Numbered from the stretch's first letter, positions 1-6,727 are shown. The stretch: DNA of 14,971 nucleotides from Flammeovirgaceae bacterium (GCA_003229495.1 QIEB01000616.1:1-14971); one strand, 5' to 3'. A program made the numbers and translations. The notes: generated by a model not told the origin, from the sequence alone.

Positions 1-877
1 TATGGGATTGGCAAATTGGCGCTGACCAACAGTTCGCGGGTAAGTATTGTGTTGGTCATTGAGCAGGATCTCTTCCCAGTCAATAAATCCTCTGCCTGTC
101 CACGCTCCTACAAAACGAAGGAGATCGTGATCAAAAAGTGCAAAGGCGGTCCCTGCTGCAATGCCTCCCTCTCCTTCATCAAGGCGTATCGCTATACCTT
201 TGTATGCAAAATTGACTTGGCTATAGTCCTCATTGGGCAGAGGGGAACCCTTAGTTGAGATTATCTTAGGTGGATCATCTGAATCGGCCATTTCATAGCA
301 TCTGATCAACCAGTTGCCATAGTCCATATCGGACCAAGGATGATATGGTTGGGGAAGTGGACCTTCACTTTCTCCCTGGGGAAGACTGGCCAGATACGAA
401 GAGTCCACTTCAAAATACTCTTTGGAGTTATTGATCTTAATCAGTTCTTCCCTTATGAATGCAATTACTTCATATTTCTGACTCGGTACCAGATGAGGAT
501 GGGGAGGCATTTGCCCAAATCCGAGAGTTACAGTCTGGTACATAGAATATGGATTTAAAGGTGTCCTTCCAAAACTTGTTGGAGTTCGGCAGGGACCCTG
601 GCTGTTCGTTGTTACCGTGGCAACTGAAGCAAGAGGTACGGTAGATCCCAGTAGCACGATCGCGCAGCTGCCAGTCTTCCTCCCACTTCATGGTAATACC
701 AATCAATCCCGCATGATCAATATTTCTCTCGTATTCTGGCAGGGCCGAAATAGATAAAATATAATCATCCTTCCTGGGATCATCTTGCTGGTCAGTGCAG
801 GAGAAGGTTATAAGGTAACCTGTTACAGTCAAGTACACAGTCAAAGGGTAGATTTTCAGCCTGGACCTTTGCTTCAT
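1..877 (-). pseudogene. c-type cytochrome lipoprotein, frameshifted and cut by the left edge
   Basis: The N-terminal part reads from an ATG at 877. It has a basic, hydrophobic leader ending in TFSC (Cys27, a weak lipobox) and a haem-binding CFSCH at residues 83-87, so an exported, probably lipid-anchored monohaem cytochrome is likely. This frame stops at 470. Conserved-looking sequence continues one base over from about 558 down to position 1: PYSMYQTVTLGFGQMPPHP (GFGQM is a plausible axial Met region), then VPSQKYEVIAFIREELIK, then a second domain with YKGIAIRLDEGEGG and LRFVGAWTGRGFIDWEE. Joining the frames gives a continuous cytochrome plus C-terminal domain. The second domain resembles one I recall in large secreted haem proteins of Bacteroidota and PVC bacteria (possibly the DUF6797 family; not certain). 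The break lies in the AT run at 554-559. Sequencing error or true pseudogene are both possible. Substrate unknown. Confidence 0.7.
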
Positions 878-1066
878 GATGAGATTATTCCGGTGAGGTT
901 TGCCAGCAATAATTTCGGTGAAATAATGCTGAATAAAAAATAGGTTTAAATATTAATAGTGAGAGATTTGAGTTGACCGGAATGATAAATTACAAGGTAT
1001 GGATTTGTTTATATTCATGCTTTATAAAAGAAAAAAGTTAATTTTATGCCACGAAAATACTCATAT

Positions 1067-1148
1067 GCGCATGTGGTGAAACTGGTAGACACGCTGTCTT
1101 CAGGAGGCAGTGCTCTCGGGCGTGGAGGTTCGAATCCTCTCATGCGCA
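1067..1148 (+). tRNA. tRNA-Leu, anticodon CAG
   Basis: A full cloverleaf can be folded by hand. The acceptor stem is GCGCATG (1067-1073) with CATGCGC (1141-1147), seven Watson-Crick pairs. The D stem is GTG/CAC (1076-1078 with 1090-1092). The anticodon stem is CTGTC/GGCAG around loop TTCAGGA, with anticodon CAG at 1101-1103, which reads CUG leucine codons. A long class II variable arm (1111-1123) fits leucine. The T stem is GGAGG/CCTCT with loop TTCGAAT at 1129-1135. The discriminator is A1148. The 3' CCA is not encoded. Its 3' side borders a decayed integrase, the usual arrangement for an island integrated at a tRNA gene. Confidence 0.97.
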
Positions 1149-1157
1149 CACTTTAAT

Positions 1158-1188
1158 ACCGTAATAAATAAACATTTACGGTTTTTTT
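1158..1188 (+). terminator. Rho-independent terminator after tRNA-Leu
   Basis: A 7-bp perfect stem, ACCGTAA (1158-1164) with TTACGGT (1176-1182), closes an 11-nt loop and runs into seven T residues (1182-1188). It starts ten bases after the tRNA 3' end, as expected for a tRNA transcription unit. The stem is AT-rich, so efficiency may be moderate. Confidence 0.75.
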
Positions 1189-1200
1189 ATGAAACCTTAA
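1186..1200 (+). repeat. Left copy of a 15-bp direct repeat bordering the accessory patch
   Basis: TTTATGAAACCTTAA here matches TTTATGAAACTTTAA at 2331-2345 in 14 of 15 positions, in the same orientation. The two copies enclose the integrase remnant and the higBA remnant. They could be attachment or target-site duplications, but the sequence is AT-rich and a chance match is not excluded. This copy overlaps the T tract of the tRNA terminator. Confidence 0.35.
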
Positions 1201-1215
1201 ATTTTGTATTGCCAA

Positions 1216-1245
1216 AAGCCCTGTCATGGGAATGTGGCGGGGCTT
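1216..1245. other. Inverted repeat in the tRNA-Leu/integrase gap
   Basis: AAGCCCTG (1216-1223) pairs with CGGGGCTT (1238-1245), 8 bp including one G-T pair, around a 14-nt loop. On the minus strand it is followed by only four T residues, so it could be a weak terminator for the leftward integrase remnant, or a site left by the element. Nothing else is recognisable between 1190 and 1387. Confidence 0.3.
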
Positions 1246-1387
1246 ATTGTGAATCTATGTATAAGTCTATGATTTCCTTTGCGTAGTCGATCGGAAACGC
1301 AAATGTCCATATGAGATAGAGAACCGGTTTTAGCAAAGTTATCTTTGGTTTATAAATGGTGACAATTTGATAAATTTAACAAATATG

Positions 1388-1738
1388 TCAACCAAATACC
1401 CTTTTCATTTCGACTTCAATAGTTCCTACCTCCACACCGTAATAGTGCTTCATGAATTCAGTGAACTTATTCAACAGATAATTTGGGGACCCACCAAAAG
1501 CCCGTTTCATTTCCCTCTGAATGATGCTTTCGTCGATGCCTAGATAGTGATCAAGGATGACCTGGTCGGTTTTTCCAGTGATTTGAGCAACTACCATGGG
1601 GATATGCCCTGCCCCGCTCACAGCAATGAGTATAAATGAATTTACCGCCTTGTGGGATGTTATAAATTCATGTTTTGGTCGCCTGGTATAATGTTTCTGA
1701 CCTCCACGGTAGGTTACTTTTCGGTTAGTGGTATCGAA
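1388..1738 (-). pseudogene. Decayed tyrosine recombinase (integrase) C-terminus
   Basis: The minus strand is open from a stop at 1739-1741 down to the stop at 1388-1390, with no ATG; the first possible start is a GTG at 1621. The translation contains KVTYRGGQKHYTRRPKHEFI, then TSHKAVNSF, then VVAQITGKTDQVILDHYLG. This order matches the last third of Bacteroidota tyrosine recombinases: the basic strand before the HxxR box, the TGHxx box, and the HY nucleophile region. It should be inactive. The HxxR position reads HKAV, with Val for Arg. The TGH box reads TGK, as if the His codon were lost. The N-terminal and core-binding domains are absent. The Tyr box is repeated at the C-terminus (1391-1453). 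Its position beside tRNA-Leu suggests it is the residue of an island that once integrated there. Confidence 0.65.
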
Positions 1739-1839
1739 TCATTAAAAGCGCTTATCTTTTTAAGTGTTAGGTGATTATGGACGGTAGTAGTAACCTGGAT
1801 CACCAATTGAGGCTTTATGGAAATCGTGTTTTATGACAA

Positions 1840-2202
1840 TTATTGAAGGATTATATCACCATCTATATTAAGCTGACTATGTAATTTTCGTGCAACATCC
1901 AAAGTAATATCTCGTTTCCCCCTCAGGTATTCACTAATTCTAGCTTTTGGTACTCCAAGTTTCTTTGCTAAATCGGACTGCCTTAAACCCATTTCGTACA
2001 TCCTTAACTTAATAGTATCTATTAATGTCGGAATTTCAATATTAAAATGCTTATCCTCATAATCAGCCACTAAGTCGGAAAGTCTGTCCATCATTACAAA
2101 ATCAGGATTGTCATAGCGGTGGTTATCACCAATTTTTACCATTAGCTTATCAATTATATTTAGAGCTTCCTGGTATTGTTTTTTTGTCTTAACTGTTTTC
2201 AT
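1840..2202 (-). CDS. higA: HigA-family antitoxin, XRE helix-turn-helix protein
   Basis: A 120-residue protein. The first ~60 residues are acidic/helical. Residues ~60-118 form a helix-turn-helix: TIKLRMYEMGLRQSDLAKKL, then KARISEYLRGKRDITLDVARKLH. The DYEDKHFNIEIP linker before the HTH and the R-x-S-E-x-L-x-G-K-R recognition helix are typical of HigA antitoxins of host-inhibition-of-growth (HigBA) pairs, in which HigA binds the HigB mRNA interferase and represses the operon. In this family the toxin gene lies just upstream. Here only the last ~29 toxin codons remain, ending 4 bp before this ATG, so HigA appears orphaned. Without an intact toxin it may act only as a DNA-binding regulator or be a relic. 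The reading frame is intact. Family assignment is fairly secure; present function is not. Confidence 0.8.
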   Translation of the reverse strand: MKTVKTKKQYQEALNIIDKLMVKIGDNHRYDNPDFVMMDRLSDLVADYEDKHFNIEIPTLIDTIKLRMYEMGLRQSDLAKKLGVPKARISEYLRGKRDITLDVARKLHSQLNIDGDIILQ

Positions 2203-2206
2203 TTTC

Positions 2207-2296
2207 TTAAAAATTCTTAGCCTCTATTTTGTCATACTCCGCATGAGTTCCTATCCAACGTATATATACCTTGTGAGAAACATATAATGTAACTAA
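2207..2296 (-). pseudogene. higB: C-terminal remnant of a HigB-family toxin
   Basis: The frame just upstream of higA, ending with TAA at 2207-2209, encodes LVTLYVSHKVYIRW followed by IGTHAEYDKIEAKNF. The GTHAEYDKI block is the hallmark C-terminus of HigB ribosome-dependent mRNA interferases. A stop (TGA at 2297-2299) closes the frame upstream, and I could not find the N-terminal two thirds in any frame as far as the ATL gene. The order toxin tail, 4-bp gap, antitoxin is that of a normal higBA operon. The toxin is therefore truncated and should be non-functional. Confidence 0.65.
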
Positions 2297-2330
2297 TCAT
2301 GAAACATAATAGTACTTAAATCATTGTGGC

Positions 2331-2345
2331 TTTATGAAACTTTAA
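2331..2345 (+). repeat. Right copy of the 15-bp direct repeat
   Basis: TTTATGAAACTTTAA, 14/15 identical to 1186-1200. It marks the far side of the accessory patch, between the higB remnant and the ATL gene. See the left copy for interpretation. Confidence 0.35.
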
Positions 2346-2424
2346 TGATCCTTCCAAAAAGTAGTAGCTTGGGCTATCAAGTGCAAATCTTCCGAGATTA
2401 TTACATTTTCCAGCACCATGGACC

Positions 2425-2733
2425 AATAACGTTTACGATGTAGCTAAACTGATACCCCGGGGAAGAGTTACCAGCTATGGAGCTATTGGCACTTATCTGG
2501 GAGCGAAAAGCAGTGCACGTATGGTGGGGTGGGCCATGAATGGAGCGGGATCAGATCCTGAAGTGTCCGCACATCGTGTGGTTAACCATAAGGGGCTGCT
2601 TACGGGGAAAAATCATTTTAGTCACCCACAACGAATGCAGGAGTTGCTTGAAGCCGAAGGAGTCCGGGTGGAAAATGATCAGGTCGTGGAGTTTGAGGAG
2701 CTGTTTTGGGACCCCATGAAAGAGCTGTTGTGA
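2425..2733 (+). CDS. Alkyltransferase-like protein (ATL; MGMT family without the active-site Cys), start unclear
   Basis: The frame from 2425 encodes NNVYDVAKLIPRGRVTSYGA and continues through ARMVGWAMNGAGSDPE, SAHRVVNHKGLLTGK and FEELFWDP. This is the DNA-binding fold of O6-alkylguanine-DNA alkyltransferases, with the Arg-finger helix (ARMVGWA) and recognition region. The catalytic PCHRV motif reads SAHRV: Ala replaces the alkyl-accepting Cys. ATL proteins cannot remove the alkyl group; characterised members bind alkylated guanine and hand it to nucleotide excision repair. The protein ends FWDPMKELL, as Bacteroidota members do. The start is odd. The frame is open back to a stop at 2365-2367 but has no ATG, GTG or TTG before the Met at 2521, which lies deep in the domain. 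An ATG at 2418 would join if one base were removed around 2421-2424, giving MDNNVYDV. Either an indel broke the start or the 5' end was altered next to the accessory patch. Converges with the symporter, 20 bp between stops. Confidence 0.7.
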   Translation, partial: NNVYDVAKLIPRGRVTSYGAIGTYLGAKSSARMVGWAMNGAGSDPEVSAHRVVNHKGLLTGKNHFSHPQRMQELLEAEGVRVENDQVVEFEELFWDPMKELL

Positions 2734-2753
2734 ATTACGAATTACTAAATTTG

Positions 2754-4209
2754 TCAATTGGCGGGCCGAGTGGTTAACTCTTTTGGTGAGGAAATTATCC
2801 AAAGCCCTAAAAACGTCAGCAATCCATTCACGATCAAAATAAAGAATCCCAACTCAAACCCCAGATTACTAGCAATAGTATCAATTATATAGGAGCCTAC
2901 GGGGGCCAATATACATAACGGCAACACCCATTTATCATTAACTCCCCGTTTGGTAAATAGTCCAAAGATAAAGCCCTAAAAGAGGACCGTAGGTATAACC
3001 CGCCACCGTGAAAACTGCACTGATTACTGCGCTATTGTTTATCGCTTTGAAAATCACAATCACTATGAAAATTAGTACCGAAAATCCTACATGGACCATC
3101 ATTCGTGTTCTTTTTTGACCCTCTTTGCCTTCTTTTCCAAAATTTAAAAAATCCACGCAAAATGAGGTGGTCAGTGCTGTTAGTGCTGAATCTGCACTGC
3201 TGTAGGCCGCCGCAGTAATTCCCAGTAGAAACACTACGCCTGCCACCACATCGAAATGTTTTAAAGCCAGCAGCGGATAAAGATCATCCGTACTGGCAGG
3301 TAGCTGGATTCCCTGATTCTCAGCATATATGTAAAGCAGAGCGCCTAAAAACAGGAACAACAGGTTTACGCCTATTAATACCACGCTAAACCATATCATG
3401 TTTTTCTGGGAGTCCTTCAAGGTCCGGCAGGTTAGATTTTTTTGCATCATGTCCTGATCCAATCCTGTCATGACGATCGCAATGAACGCACCTGAAATAA
3501 ACTGTTTGAAAAAATTCTGCCCACTCTGAAAATCCCAGAAGAACACCTGTGAGTATTGGCTGTCATTTACCGTTTGAACCAAATCACTCCAGTTTAGCTT
3601 GAGACTACCAGCAACCAGTGAAATACTGATAACCACCGACATCAGCATAAATAACGTTTGTAGAGTATCAGTCCACACGATGGTTTTGATGCCACCCTTA
3701 AAGGTGTAGATGTAGATTAAGACAATGGTAATCAGCACAGTGATTTCGAAGGGCACTCCCCATTCTTCGAACAGGGCCAACTGTAACACACCTGCCACCA
3801 AAAACAGCCGGAAAGACGCGCCGATAGTTCTGGAAATTAGAAAAAATATGGCACCTGTTTTATAGGACCAAAACCCGAACCTGGTTTCCAGATAACTATA
3901 GATGGAGGTCAGATTAAGACGATAATACAATGGCAATAATATACCGGCAATCACCAGGTAGCCAACCAGGTAACCAAATACCATCTGCATATAGGAAAAC
4001 TGGCTATCAGCTACCCAGCCGGGAACCGAGATAAAGGTAACTCCCGATAGGGAAGCTCCGATCATTCCAAATGCCACCAGGTACCAGGGTGATTGTTTAT
4101 TGGCGGTAAAAAAAGTCTTATTGTCTGCGTTACGAGAGGTGAAATAGGAAATGAGAATCAGCAAAAAGAAATATCCGGATATTACCGAAAGAACCAGTGA
4201 TGAACTCAT
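2754..4209 (-). CDS. Sodium:solute symporter (SSS family), frameshifted near the 3' end
   Basis: An inner-membrane secondary transporter with about 13 hydrophobic segments. Family marks include FTANKQSPWYLVAFGMIGAS (residues ~34-53), TFKGGIKTIVWTDTLQ (169-184), TGLDQDMMQKNL (248-259) and AAAYSSADSALTALTTSF (333-350), the last being the TM8-type Na+-site segment. The substrate cannot be told; relatives carry sugars, amino acids, sialic acid or vitamins. The first frame stops at 2938, after an unnatural tail WTIYQTGS. One base over, the sequence continues GLFTKRGVNDKW, then SNLGFELGFFILIVNG and LLTFLGLWIISSPK to a stop at 2754, which is the expected last transmembrane region. Together they make about 484 residues, normal for the family. 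The break is at 2962-2967 (CTTTGG on the coding strand). If real, the protein loses its last helices. Start ATG at 4209 gives a short leader into TM1. Confidence 0.85.
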
Positions 4210-4309
4210 AGAATGGTTTTAATGACTCACAAAATATAACATTGGAGTACCGTGAGCACCTAAAATTGTCTATTTTTTTTTACTTTTACCATTACTGTTG
4301 AATAAAGCT

Positions 4310-4585
4310 ATGCCATACCAATATCAAGAAGAGGAATTAGTTGATGTTCTTGAAGAGAAGGATAAGCCAAAGGATCTGGTCATTTTCAATGACGATTATA
4401 ACACATTTGAGCACGTTATTGAAACTTTGATCCGGGTATGTAGACACTCTGCTGAGCAGGCTGAACAATGTACTCTAATTATCCATCATCAAGGTAAATG
4501 CTCAGTAAAAAAAGGCCCGGTTACTAAGCTCAAGCCCATGAAAGAGGCTATTTGTGATGTAGGTATAGATGCCAAGGTACTTTAG
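4310..4585 (+). CDS. clpS: ATP-dependent Clp protease adaptor ClpS
   Basis: A 91-residue adaptor that delivers N-degron substrates to the ClpAP-type protease in the cytoplasm. An acidic, flexible N-terminal tail (residues 1-20) is followed by the ClpS core DLVIFNDDYNTFEHVIETLI. The NDDYNT segment (27-32) is the family signature that contacts the N-terminal residue of substrates, and HHQGK (59-63) is the second conserved element that binds the Clp ATPase. I chose the ATG at 4310; an in-frame TTG at 4298 would add only MNKA. The gene is upstream of recR with a 24-bp gap and probably shares its transcript. It is divergent from the symporter gene, with about 100 bp between starts. A TACTTTTA at 4281-4288 could be a -7 box, but I see no good -33 partner. 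Confidence 0.93.
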   Translation: MPYQYQEEELVDVLEEKDKPKDLVIFNDDYNTFEHVIETLIRVCRHSAEQAEQCTLIIHHQGKCSVKKGPVTKLKPMKEAICDVGIDAKVL

Positions 4586-4609
4586 CCGTGAACTACCTTT
4601 TCTAATTTC

Positions 4610-5227
4610 ATGCAGTTTCCTTCCCGCCTTATTGAGAATGCCGTTGAAGAAGTTTCTAAGTTACCTGGCATAGGCAAAAAAACCGCCTTAAGACTGGTTC
4701 TTCATTTATTGAAAAATGAAGTTTCTGTAAGTGAGTCTCTGGCTGACAGCATTACCAATTTACGTCGTGATATTCAGTATTGTGAAAATTGCCACAATAT
4801 TTCAGATGGTCCTCAATGCAATATTTGCGCCAATCCACGTAGGGATCATCAATTAATCTGTGTGGTTGCGGACCTCCCGGATGTTTTAGCTATTGAAAAT
4901 ACCGGTCAGTACAGTGGGTGTTATCATATATTAGGAGGAATCATTTCTCCTATTGATGGCATCGGGCCGGATGAACTTAATATTAATTCGTTAATCGATA
5001 GGGTAGCATGTTCTGAACCGAAAGTTAATGAAATCATTTTAGCGTTGAATCCAACCATGGAAGGTGATACTACCGCCTTCTACCTTACCAAAAAGCTTCA
5101 GCCTCATCAGGTGAAGGTCAGCGCTATTGCCCGGGGAGTGCCAATTGGGGCAGAACTGGAGTACACAGACGAAATCACTCTGGGCAATAGTATTTTACGG
5201 AGACGTATTATTGAGGTGGAACACTAG
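4610..5227 (+). CDS. recR: Recombination mediator protein RecR
   Basis: 205 residues, the usual RecR length (~200). RecR with RecO (and RecF) loads RecA on SSB-coated single-stranded DNA during gap repair. Order of elements: a helix-hairpin-helix with LPGIGKKTALRLVLHLL (residues 18-34); a zinc finger with Cys58, Cys61, Cys70 and Cys73 (CENC and CNIC); then a Toprim domain beginning ICVVADLPDVLAIE (83-96) and including the YSGCYHILGGIISPIDGIGP segment (101-120). The C-terminal RGVPIGAELEYTDEITLG is strongly conserved in the family. Starts at an ATG 24 bp after clpS and seems co-transcribed. All key residues are present. Confidence 0.97.
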   Translation: MQFPSRLIENAVEEVSKLPGIGKKTALRLVLHLLKNEVSVSESLADSITNLRRDIQYCENCHNISDGPQCNICANPRRDHQLICVVADLPDVLAIENTGQYSGCYHILGGIISPIDGIGPDELNINSLIDRVACSEPKVNEIILALNPTMEGDTTAFYLTKKLQPHQVKVSAIARGVPIGAELEYTDEITLGNSILRRRIIEVEH

Positions 5228-5257
5228 TATGGTATTTGAATAATTTTCCTCACACAC

Positions 5258-5290
5258 TTTGGTATCTGCCAAGGTTTATAGTTACTTTTG
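5258..5290 (+). promoter_or_regulatory. Bacteroidota-type sigma-A promoter for the aminotransferase gene
   Basis: TTTG at 5258-5261 and TACTTTTG at 5283-5290, separated by 21 bp, match the Bacteroidota consensus (-33 TTTG or TTG, -7 TAnnTTTG). The downstream ATG is at 5311, leaving a short leader of about 15 nt. This suggests the aminotransferase is transcribed on its own rather than from recR. Confidence 0.6.
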
Positions 5291-5310
5291 AATTTTAATA
5301 AATAAGAACT

Positions 5311-6528
5311 ATGAGTAGTACAGTAGCAACCACAAATCAAATTTCCCAAAGGATCAGTAATCTTGCTGAATCTGCCACTTTAGCGATGGCTGCCAAGGCC
5401 AGAGAATATCGCTCTCAGGGTATTGAAGTTATAGCATTAAGCCTGGGTGAGCCTGATTTTAAAACCCCAGCCCATATTTGTGAAGGAGCAAAAAACGCAA
5501 TAGACGAGGGCAAATATTTTAGTTATCCTCCCGTAAATGGGTATCTGGATTTGAGAGAAGCTATTTGTGCCAAGCTACTAAAAGAAAACTCCGTTGAATA
5601 CGCTCCCGACCAGATTGTGGTTTCAAATGGAGCAAAGCAGTCTATAGCTAATGCTATGTACAGCCTGGTAGATCCGGGTGATGAGGTGATCGTGTACACG
5701 CCCTATTGGGTAAGCTATGCGGCAATCGTTCAACTTGCGGAAGGGGTCCCGGTATATCTTGAGGGTGGAATTGATAACGACTTTAAGGCCAGCGCTCAGC
5801 AACTTGAAGCGGCTATCACACCTAAAACAAAGGTGGTAATTTACTCATCTCCGTCAAACCCTACCGGAAGCGTTTTCACCAGACAGGAAATGGCAGAAAT
5901 AGCAGCCGTTTTGTCTAGGCATCCTGATATATATGTAATCGCCGACGAGATATATGAGCATATTAATTATACCGGAGAACACGTCAGTATGGCTTCGTTC
6001 CCTGAAATGTATGACCAAACAATCACGGTAAATGGCTTTGCCAAAGGATTTGCCATGACCGGATGGAGGGTAGGTTATATTGCCGCTCCAAAGTGGATTG
6101 CTAAAGCATGCTCCAAAATGCAAGGTCAGATCACCTCAGCTAATTGCTCTATAGCTCAGCGGGCAGCCTTGACAGCATTGAACGAAGACCTTGGTCCTAC
6201 TTTTGCCATGGCAGATGAATATCTTAGAAGAAGGGACTTAGTAATGGGACTTCTCGGGGAAATTCCTGGCATTCGAACCCTTTTGCCGCAGGGAGCTTTT
6301 TATTTCTTCCCTGATGTCAGCGAGTACTTTGGTAAAAGCGACGGCACTACTTCCATACAAAATTCAGATGATTTTTGTATGTATATATTAGACGAAGCTC
6401 ATGTGGCCCTGGTTACCGGTGCCGCCTTTGGAGCTCCCAATTGTGTGCGCATTAGTTATGCCGCTTCTGAAGAAAATCTAAGAAAGGCAATCAGTCAAAT
6501 GAAAGAAGTACTGGCCCGACTTTCCTAG
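5311..6528 (+). CDS. Pyridoxal-phosphate-dependent aminotransferase, class I (aspartate aminotransferase-like)
   Basis: 405 residues, a full-length fold type I aminotransferase of the AspC/subgroup I-gamma kind. Visible marks: LSLGEPDFKTP (residues 43-53); YSYP-type substrate segment FSYPPVNGYLDLREAI (70-85); phosphate-binding VSNGAKQSI (104-112); SSPSNPTGS (179-187) with Asn183; ADEIYEHI (211-218) with Asp212 and Tyr215; and NGFAKGFAMTGWRVGY (241-256), in which Lys245 should form the Schiff base with PLP. The Arg in CVRISYAA near the C-terminus is the likely carboxylate-binding residue. It most likely interconverts aspartate or another amino acid with its keto acid. Exact substrate cannot be fixed from sequence, since prephenate and aromatic aminotransferases share these motifs. 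It has its own promoter (5258-5290) and converges with hemE. Confidence 0.92.
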   Translation: MSSTVATTNQISQRISNLAESATLAMAAKAREYRSQGIEVIALSLGEPDFKTPAHICEGAKNAIDEGKYFSYPPVNGYLDLREAICAKLLKENSVEYAPDQIVVSNGAKQSIANAMYSLVDPGDEVIVYTPYWVSYAAIVQLAEGVPVYLEGGIDNDFKASAQQLEAAITPKTKVVIYSSPSNPTGSVFTRQEMAEIAAVLSRHPDIYVIADEIYEHINYTGEHVSMASFPEMYDQTITVNGFAKGFAMTGWRVGYIAAPKWIAKACSKMQGQITSANCSIAQRAALTALNEDLGPTFAMADEYLRRRDLVMGLLGEIPGIRTLLPQGAFYFFPDVSEYFGKSDGTTSIQNSDDFCMYILDEAHVALVTGAAFGAPNCVRISYAASEENLRKAISQMKEVLARLS

Positions 6529-6539
6529 TTGCAGAGAGT

Positions 6540-6580
6540 TATGAATTATAAATGATGGATTATGAGTTGATTGAGCATAC
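6540..6580 (+). repeat. Imperfect AT-rich repeats after the aminotransferase gene
   Basis: Degenerate copies of an ATGAATTAT-like word (ATGAATTATAAATGATGG, then ATTATGAGTTGATTGAG) follow the aminotransferase stop. The end of this stretch, TTGAG-CATA-CTCAA, can form a 5-bp hairpin, but with no T tract. A related TGAATTACGAATTACTAAAT occurs after the ATL gene at 2730-2749. They look like low-complexity intergenic filler. Confidence 0.35.
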
Positions 6581-6623
6581 TCAAGGACCTTTGTAAGAAA
6601 CATCTCGCAAATCGTTAATCTAT

Positions 6624-6727
6624 TGTTCAATTGTTCTACTGTTCTACTGTTCTACTGTTCTACTGCTCTATTGTTCTATTGCTCTATTGTTCTATTGCTC
6701 TATTGTTCTATTGTTCTATTGTTCCCC
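6624..6727 (+). repeat. Octanucleotide tandem repeat, 13 copies, overlapping the hemE 3' end
   Basis: Thirteen 8-bp units in strict register: TGTTCAAT once, TGTTCTAC four times, then alternating TGCTCTAT and TGTTCTAT, and a last diverged TGTTCCCC. Units differ at only a few positions, which form sub-blocks and suggest stepwise slippage. The last three units overlap hemE, whose stop codon (6708-6710) lies inside the array. The remainder fills the gap to the aminotransferase gene. Confidence 0.9.

Noticed and set aside
1124..1745. Possible att core shared by the tRNA-Leu T-loop (TCGAATCC) and TCGAATCA near 1734
   Set aside because: The match is only 7 bases and does not extend on either side; expected by chance.
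4281..4288. TACTTTTA as a -7 box for clpS-recR
   Set aside because: One mismatch to the consensus and no TTG at proper distance; too weak to list.
6624..6727. Possible CRISPR-like array
   Set aside because: The units are 8 bp and contiguous with no spacers, and no cas genes are nearby; it is a simple tandem repeat.
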